Assembly (NCBI GenBank): GCA_030247855.1
Contig: JAPDRN010000019.1
Span: 307,228 to 371,227, forward strand
Reading direction: 5' to 3'
DNA: 64,000 nucleotides
Source of the DNA: Knufia peltigerae
Taxonomy: Eukaryota > Ascomycota > Eurotiomycetes > Chaetothyriales > Trichomeriaceae
The position numbers and the translations under genes are program-made. The notes under the pieces were generated by a model. That model searched no databases. It saw only the letters and a program-made list of their open reading frames with translations, and was not told the origin of the DNA. Below are positions 57,103 through 64,000 of this stretch, in pieces; the stretch's first letter is position 1; each line of letters begins with the position of its first letter.

Positions 57103-57115
57103 CAATATATATAGC
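57103..57115 (-). promoter_or_regulatory. TATATATAT box upstream of cyanase
   Basis: The minus strand has TATATATATT, about 35 nt before the outer cyanase ATG at 57080. A TATA box this close would place transcription starts at or beyond the outer ATG, which favours use of the inner ATG. Confidence 0.45.
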
Positions 57116-57893
57116 CAGAAACCAAGTCAGGACCGTGGAGAAGTGCACCGGTTCAATACCGAGTGTTTGTCTGGCATGGTTCTCTTTGGTGGAGGGGGAA
57201 ACGGAACTGTGATTGTCTGGCCCCGCATGATGGGCATCGAGAGAGCTTCGGCATTGGGGAGCTGTTTGTTGTCATCCGTCATCATGGTGTCTAATGGGAT
57301 CTTTGAAAGATAAGAAGCGAGTCTTCGTACGAAGAGATACGGGCAGTGAGAAACCTGAAAGATTTCCATTCGGGCAATACTCAGACCTTCCAAATCATGT
57401 GGAATAAAACTTTGAGGTCGTGTTATACCAGACAAAGAGATCCCGCCAATGTGGACGCAGCTTCTGGGTACATGTACCTGAAGTTCCTTAAGGCCAGGAT
57501 TCGTGTCATGCAGTTACCTTGTAAACTTGGCCAGACTCCGACTCCGGTAGTGCGAGTACGCGTAAGTACGTACCTTGTGTACTGTCGAGTACTTGAAGCG
57601 GGGGCAATCATGTTATGAGCAATCGAATCCATGTACAGTGAGAATCTCAGTGAATTAAAGCAGCATCATCAGCAACATGCATAACGCATCCAGCTCAACC
57701 AAGGGGCTGAGTCGCCTTGGCGGGGCTTCGTTCGCTCTTGTTCAGCTGAAACATTAGCAAGTTATTCTAGACTTCGTAGGCAACAACCTCGACGTGTATT
57801 CGTCTATCGTGGTCTTACTTTTCTCTATGTTTTGATTACGACTCAGATCATACTTGTTGGACAGCCCCAGCATCGCAGAAGATCCCAATCAAG
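57116..57893. other. Divergent region, cyanase and phospholipase D
   Basis: About 780 bp. A minus-strand frame (57435-57127) has no recognised family. No specific element was recognised for the phospholipase D promoter. Confidence 0.45.
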
Positions 57894-60800
57894 ATGTCGT
57901 ACCAACCACCGCCGGAGGACGACGGGCTAGCTTATGGACATGACTACTCTCAATCCCGGGGAAGTGGTCAGAGCGGCACGGATCGATCATTGATTGGGGA
58001 CACCTTCAAGAAGTTCAAGACGGGCTATGACAAGTACAAAACCTCATCATCGTCAGGGCCAAACTACGGGTATTCATCCTCAGGTTCCAACCAAGCCTAT
58101 TATGGTCAACAGGGCCAGAATGCAACCACAGGGCAGTCACAGTCATCATACTATGGCCAGCAGGGCCAGAATCAAACCCCACAACAATCGTACTATAGTC
58201 CACCAGGATCATCTGCTGGTCAACCGGCCTATCCAGGGGGGCCTCCTTCGCAACAGCCTGGGGGGAAACCAGACATGGCTTCGAAGCTGTTTGGGGCTCT
58301 GCAGAATACGGTTCAGAATATAGGCTCTGATGTTCAACACTTGATCGACCCCAGTCACAAACCGCCTACCCAGTATGGCAATCAACCTTCAGGACAAATC
58401 GGCTCGACTTACGCCAATATGCCGGCCGGTCCAGGCCAGCCTGCGGTCAAGAATCGATTTGATGCATTCGCTTCCGAGAAGCCCGGCAACGACGTGAAAT
58501 GGTATGTTGATGGCTGCGGATACTTCTGGGCAGTAAGCCAAGCTCTTGAGAGGGCGAAGCATTCCATATGGATTCTCGATTGGTGGCTGTCTCCTGAGCT
58601 ATACCTCCGTCGACCTCCATCTCAGAACGAGCAATGGCGACTCGATCGAATTCTCCAACGAGCTGCACAGCGTGGTGTCAAGGTCCACATCATTGTTTAC
58701 AAGGAAGTCACACAAGCATTGAGTATGTCTAGGAGCGTGACAACTGTGGTTGCTTATGTGTATACTGACTCTGAAATCAGCGCTGTCATCCGCCCACACC
58801 AAACACGAATTGGAAAAGTTGTCACCCAATATCTCCGTCTTCCGACACCCTGACCACCTCCCCGATGCTCAGACTACCCAGTCGTCCTTGATCTCATCAC
58901 TTCAGGGTCTCAAGCTCGATGCTGCGGGTGCTTCCAGACTTGGTGCAGATGCGTTGAAAGGTATCTATGGAATTACTGACGACGTCATCCTCTACTGGGC
59001 GCACCACGAGAAACTCTGCCTTATCGATCGTGACATTGCATTCATGGGTGGTCTCGATCTTTGTTTCGGCAGGTGGGATACGAATCAACATGCTATTGCC
59101 GATGTCCACCCTTTGAACGTGAATGACACCGTCTTCCCTGGACAAGATTACAACAATGCCCGGTGAGTACAGTCCGGCTGTGTAATGTATCTGTCGACGA
59201 AGCTAACCCGTAACAGAGTGATGGACTTCAGCGATGTTGCAAATCCGTTCCAGAATAAGCTTGATCGGACGACAAGTTCTAGAATGGGCTGGTAAGTATG
59301 ACCTGTAACTGGCTTGTACGGCGATTGACCATGCCAGGTCCGACATTGCAATCTGCCTCCAGGGGTCCTGTGTCGCTGACCTCTGCCATCATTTCATTGA
59401 TCGCTGGAACTTCATCTACGATGAGAAGTACAATGTTCGGCAAGACCAGCGCTACTACCGGATCGCCGACGATTATCCCCATACTTCTTCAGGACCAGGG
59501 CAAAGACCACAATCGCAGCAATCGCAGCATGCGCAGACACAACCCCAACAGTCCCAACAACAGACTTCGAGTTATCTTCAGCCACCAGGACCAGGCGGTT
59601 CATTTCCTCCTCCTCCAGGCAGTCAACCCTACAGCCCACCTGCGTGGCATAGCACCAGCAGACCGCATACACCTGGTGGAGATTCATATCAGCCTCAACC
59701 GAGCACCAGCCCTGGAGTTAGCCCGTCCTTGCAGCCAGCGGCGACATATACTTCAAGCACGCCTTCTACTTATGGTCAGCCTGCACCCACGGGTGGTCAA
59801 CCGCAGTATCAGACCTCGCCGCCTCCTCCAGCCGGAAACTACGGCCAACAACCGAACCTCTACTCACAGCAGAATTTCCCTCCCCCACCACCAGGGCCAC
59901 CGCCACAATCTACTTCCGGAGTGACGCCATCTTATGCAGAATACCAGCCGCCTCAAAGCCATGACTCGCAGCAAGGGTACGCGCCGTACAACCAGGGTCC
60001 TACCGAGTTATCTTCTCAGCAAAACCCAGGGCAACTGTATCAGCATCAAACATATCAACAACCTGGGTCCGAGCAAAGCCGCGGCGTTGATGACTACGAG
60101 TCTGAGCAGAGTCGAGGGTATGGCAATTTTGGTTATGCCAATGAAAACGAATCTCCCTACCAAGGAGAACGAGGTTTGCGAGACCGAATGAATCAATACA
60201 AGGACCAGGGTAGGAAATTCGGCCAGGAGTTGACGTCTGTTGGCAACAGAGTGTCAAGCGAATTCGGCGGACGATTTGGCAAATACATGGGAGGCTTTGA
60301 GCAAGGTGGGCGTCCTTACAATGCACCTCGCGGTCCCATGACATGCCAAGTGCTTCGCAGCTGTACTACATGGAGTAACGGAACGCCCTTGGAACATTCG
60401 ATTCAGAATGCGTACATTGATGTCATTCGAAACAGCCAGCATTTTGTTTACATCGAAAATCAGTTCTTCATCACCGCGACTGGAGATAAACAGCATCCTG
60501 TCAAGAATTTGATTGGACAAGCTCTTGTTGAGCGGATATTGCGCGCGGCTCAGAATGGTGAGAAATACAAGGTCATTGTCGTGATTCCAGCAGTGCCAGC
60601 GTTCGCTGGTGACCTGCGCGACGACGCCTCCTTAGGCACTCGTGCGATAATGGAGTTCCAGTACAATAGCATCAACCGGGGTGGTGAGTCGATCATGGAA
60701 AAGATTGCACAGGCTGGGTTCAATCCAATGGATTATATTCGCTTTTACAATCTGCGAAACTATGATCGAATCAATTGTAACAATGCTATGCGCCAGGCTG

Positions 60801-61863
60801 AGCAAGCAAGCGGAGTCAGTTATGAAGAAGCACGGAAGCAACATGGTGATATCGTTGGAGCTGGATACGGATCACAGGGCTACGGTACTGGCGCAACCCA
60901 ACCCTCCCAGGCGCCTCAATATCAACGTTACCAAATGGCAGCACAGGGGATCCAATCTCCGGACGGTCGTTGGGACACAGTGTCTCAATGTTATATGCTT
61001 GGAGGTCAAGATATCCGCTCCGTTCCGTGGGATGGGCCACCTGAAGAGGAACTTGATGCCTTCGTGAGCGAAGAGCTGTATATTCACTCAAAGGTAAGGT
61101 TGATTTGCGATTCCTGAATTACTCTAATGCGTCTACAGTGTCTGATCGCAGATGATCGTATCGTCATTTGTGGTTCCGCAAACTTGAACGACCGGAGTCA
61201 GCTCGGCTCTCACGATAGCGAGATTGCACTTCTGATCAATGATCCTACTCCTCTCCAGACCTATATGGCAGGTCGACCATACACAGCCAGTCGCTTCGCT
61301 GCTTCCTTGAGACGACAGCTATTCCGCAAACATCTTGGTCTAGTCCGCCCGCAAGACCTCCACAGACCTGACCCTAACTTCGATCCGGTTGGAGTACCAA
61401 ACATGTACGACTGGGATAGCCCCGAGGACAACATCGTCTCTGATCCTCTGAGCGATACCTTTCAGAGTCTATGGAACACTCGGGCCCGCACAAATACCGA
61501 TGTGTTCCGTAAAGCCTTCCGAGCAGTCCCTGATGATTATGTTACTTCTTGGGCAGAATATAAGGAATTCTATGAGTACTATTTTCACACTGCCGATCAA
61601 AAAGACGACGACAAGGCGAGCCGAGTGCCGCCACGAGTTCAGTATGGACATGTTGTTCGAGGAGACTTTCCAGGCGGAGTTCGCGAACTGAAGGAGTTGT
61701 TGAGCCAGGTCAAAGGCACATTGGTAGAAATGCCATTGTGCTTCTTGCAGAGTAAGTCCAAAGTATTTATCGTCGCGGATATATTCTAACGCAAGTTGCA
61801 GATGAGGATATCGCCAAAGAGGGTCTCAGTCTAAACGCCCTAACAGAGCCGCTTTACACTTGA
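57894..61863 (+). CDS. Phospholipase D (two HKD motifs) with Gln/Pro-rich insert
   Basis: Six exons: 57894-58722, 58781-59162, 59217-59291, 59338-61093, 61139-61751 and 61802-61863, giving 1238 aa. Order: a Tyr/Gly/Gln/Ser-rich disordered N-terminus (1-190, repeats of YYGQQGQN); first PLD half with HxKxxxxD in HHEKLCLIDRD at about 350; a Gln/Pro/Ser-rich insert at about 466-680; then the second half with YIENQFFI and HSKCLIADD at about 1012-1019, the HKD being split by an intron. No PX or PH domain was seen. PLD hydrolyses phosphatidylcholine to phosphatidic acid at membranes. All junctions are in phase. Two long low-complexity segments are unusual and may drive condensation or scaffold binding. 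Confidence 0.9.
59450..60090 (+). repeat. Gln/Pro/Ser-rich low-complexity coding segment inside phospholipase D
   Basis: About 210 codons, rich in CAG/CAA and CCN, between the two catalytic halves (for example SQQSQHAQTQPQQSQQQ). It is part of an open exon and not of an intron. Confidence 0.8.
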
Positions 61864-62427
61864 GATAGTCTGATACTGATCGTCTACGTTCAACATCGGT
61901 ATGGACGTAGAAGGAAAATAACGACTGTATGATCCATGAATACAAAACCAAGTAGAAAATCAAAATCGCTCGGTGGCTTATTGCTGTGGTCTCGCCTAAA
62001 TCTCATACTCTCATTCAAACGGCACATTAAAATAACGCTATGCCTCACCGTATATATAATACGGTCAATCATTTTTAGCCCCTGTCTTACTTGAATGCCA
62101 TACTTAGGCCTCCAAACTATTGTTCACATATTCATATCATTTCAACTTCACCGCGCCTACAATTGAATATTCTTTTCTCAGATTCCTGTTGTCGTGGTCC
62201 TGGCTGATTTGCCGCACAATGAATGTGGCTCAGTGGATGACCTGAACCATCAGAAGTCATTAACTTTGTTCTCATTTCTGCAGGTCCTCATCCAGTTCTT
62301 TGTGCTTGCTTGATTACCTTCCTCCTCCCCGCCTTGACAAACTCGCATTTCCTTTCTATCTCTGCGTTTCAACACTTCTTCTCTCTTTGACCTCCTCTAG
62401 TGGTTGACTTCTCTCACATCAGCCAAG
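61864..62427. other. Intergenic: PLD 3' flank and C2H2 gene promoter
   Basis: 564 bp. Pyrimidine-rich sequence at 62300-62400 just before the C2H2 gene fits a fungal core promoter. Confidence 0.5.
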
Positions 62428-63906
62428 ATGAAGATCAAGTGTACCTACGAGGACTGCTTCAGACATTTCGAGTCTCAGTCATCAATGATCACGCACAAGA
62501 TCAAAGACATCAAACACTGTTATTGTAAACTTTGCGATCTCGACTTTCCAGATGACATGCATCTTTTCATCCATCAACTTGGAACTCCTGCCCACAGTAA
62601 GGCGCTTCCATGTCTGGATTAAACGGTTCGTGCTAACTTGGCTATAGTCTGTTGTCCCGTCTGTGCTCTGGAGGTAATGCTGTCTTCAATGTCGAGGCGA
62701 CACCTGGCTGACGAATACAGTTCAAAAGTATCGCAGGCAGAGATCGACATGTCGAACAGGTAAGTCTGAGACGCTTCCAGTCCACAATCCTTCAAAGCTG
62801 AAGAGTTTCAGACACACCGTACGAGTCAGAATATCTCCTGTGCCGGCTGCCAAACCCGGTTTTACTCTGCACAGTCACTGATGCAACACATCGAAAACGA
62901 CGAATGCGATGTCATCCGATTGAGGGATTTCCAGATGCAAAGAGCCGAGAAACAATTGCAAAAGGATACGTGGATGAAAGAAACCGAACCTTACGACTTC
63001 ACTAGTCCAGTGCAAAGCCGACTCGCGGACGCTGCCAGCTTGATGGATGATGAGGCTGCTGGAGACGCTGATGGTGGGGTCTCTCTGGTCCAGCCCCGTG
63101 ATGGTCGCCGCATCTCGACATTGCCAGAACAGCATTTCCCACCGTCAGGTACGGACCCGACCAGAGGCCAAGGTACCACTGCAAAATCTCAACTCACCAC
63201 GAGCAACCTGTTGAAAAACAACGACCCGACCAAGGACATGGCAGGGCTGACATTATCACATCATCATCAGCTTCGCCCGCAAGCACCAGCATGGGACTCC
63301 TATGCAGCGGCGGCGGCGGTACCGGAACCGACCCCTGGCGAGAACGCAGCCAACATCCGCGACTGGCTCGGTTCCGTCAACAGCAAGACGAACCCACCGT
63401 CCGACAATCACAGCGAGGTCGCTTCGATCTATGACCGTAAGTCACCGGAATCGGTGGTGTCGGAAAACTACATCCCTCAAAGCCTGCGGGCCGGTTCGAT
63501 CCCAGCCGGGGGCATAAGGCGAGTCATAACGATGCCAGCCCACAGCATCATCACCAGCACGGGCGGCATCGAGTTCGAAAAGTACTGGGATTCGTTGCGC
63601 CAGGAGTACGTCTGTCCGGGGGAGAAGTGTCTCCGCGCCTTCAAAGGTCAGCTGGATTTCAAAAATCACCTCCTCTCCGCGGCACACGTCGGCGGCCAGG
63701 TGACCTGTCCGAGCTGTCTGAAGAAGTTTGCGACCACGACGGCTTGGGTGGCCCATTGCGAAAGTGCGAGCAAGAGGTGTGACATACGCAAAAGTGCCGA
63801 TTTCAACAACGTGATGCGAGAAATCACCGGTGGTATCTTGGGCACCAGTGGCTTTTTGGGCGACGGTTCCGTCAGGTACGTTGCACCTCGGATTGAGGAA
63901 TGGTGA
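62428..63906 (+). CDS. Six-finger C2H2 zinc-finger protein
   Basis: Four exons, 62428-62596, 62648-62673, 62721-62759 and 62812-63906, give 442 aa. Four fingers lie in the first 110 residues: CTYEDCFRHFESQSSMITH, CKLCDLDFPDDMHLFIH, CPVCALEFKSIAGRDRHV and CAGCQTRFYSAQSLMQH. Two more lie near the C-terminus: CPGEKCLRAFKGQLDFKNH and CPSCLKKFATTTAWVAH. Exons 2 and 3 are only 26 and 39 nt and together supply most of finger 3. A disordered Ser/Pro/Ala-rich middle separates the groups. C2H2 arrays may bind DNA, RNA or protein; I recognise no named orthologue. The gene ends 94 bp before the window edge. Confidence 0.82.
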
Positions 63907-64000
63907 ACAACGGACACACAAGAAACGAATGAGCACAAGAATGCGGTGGAGGGGGATACTTTTCTTGTGATTGCGGATATGGAGGATTTACCTTGCACAC

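Noticed and set aside
57127..57435. 102-codon minus-strand frame between cyanase and PLD
   Set aside because: No recognisable domain and it overlaps the cyanase promoter; composition fits chance.

Overview
The window looks like a chromosome arm piece from a filamentous ascomycete (Pezizomycotina). The evidence is many short GT-AG introns (about 45-120 nt) with CTAAC/CTGAC-type branch points, close gene spacing on both strands, fungal-only families (Zn2Cys6 and Fungal_trans regulators, AA9 LPMO, Kei1, Utp8, Ste50), and an AT-saturated, stop-riddled transposon relic of the kind left by repeat-induced point mutation (RIP). A Eurotiomycetes-type (perhaps black-yeast) source is a guess from protein flavour only.

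Layout. 1-2540 is RIP-like AT-rich DNA with a dead Tc1/mariner DDE transposase at its left end. 3.4-7.8 kb: a NimA-like FMN-binding protein, a Zn2Cys6 regulator and a VOC/glyoxalase-like protein. 8.7-17 kb: a Sec4/Rab8-like GTPase with an apparent GC-AG first intron, a membrane-anchored GH16 glucanase-like protein, a 2.3-kb gene-free gap, then a multi-membrane GT2 polysaccharide synthase-like protein on the opposite strand. 17.7-33.6 kb is a housekeeping block: Kei1 (IPC synthase partner), Cdc48, a Sus1/ENY2-like protein, Ste50, Utp8 and Elg1. 34-41 kb: an F-box protein, an Ayr1-like dehydrogenase, a regulator-like protein without a DNA-binding domain, and Pex12. 42-53.7 kb: AA9 LPMO, DcpS, an O-methyltransferase, an MFS transporter, a C2H2/Fungal_trans regulator and an arrestin-like protein. 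54.8-63.9 kb: an intron-containing tRNA-Ser(CGA), a possible 44-aa small protein, cyanase, phospholipase D with a Gln/Pro-rich insert, and a six-finger C2H2 protein.

Exons were joined by hand using splice signals, reading phase and family alignment from memory. In every spliced model the summed exon lengths are a multiple of three. No secondary-metabolite cluster, CRISPR, phage or complete mobile element was seen. I found no convincing new multi-gene system. The most interesting points are local: the GC-AG intron in the Rab gene, the dual-start cyanase with a TATA box just upstream of the long start, the split Sus1-like domain, the GT2/GH16 pair, the low-complexity insert in phospholipase D, a small ORF with its own promoter signals, and repeated palindromic words in the intergenic DNA.
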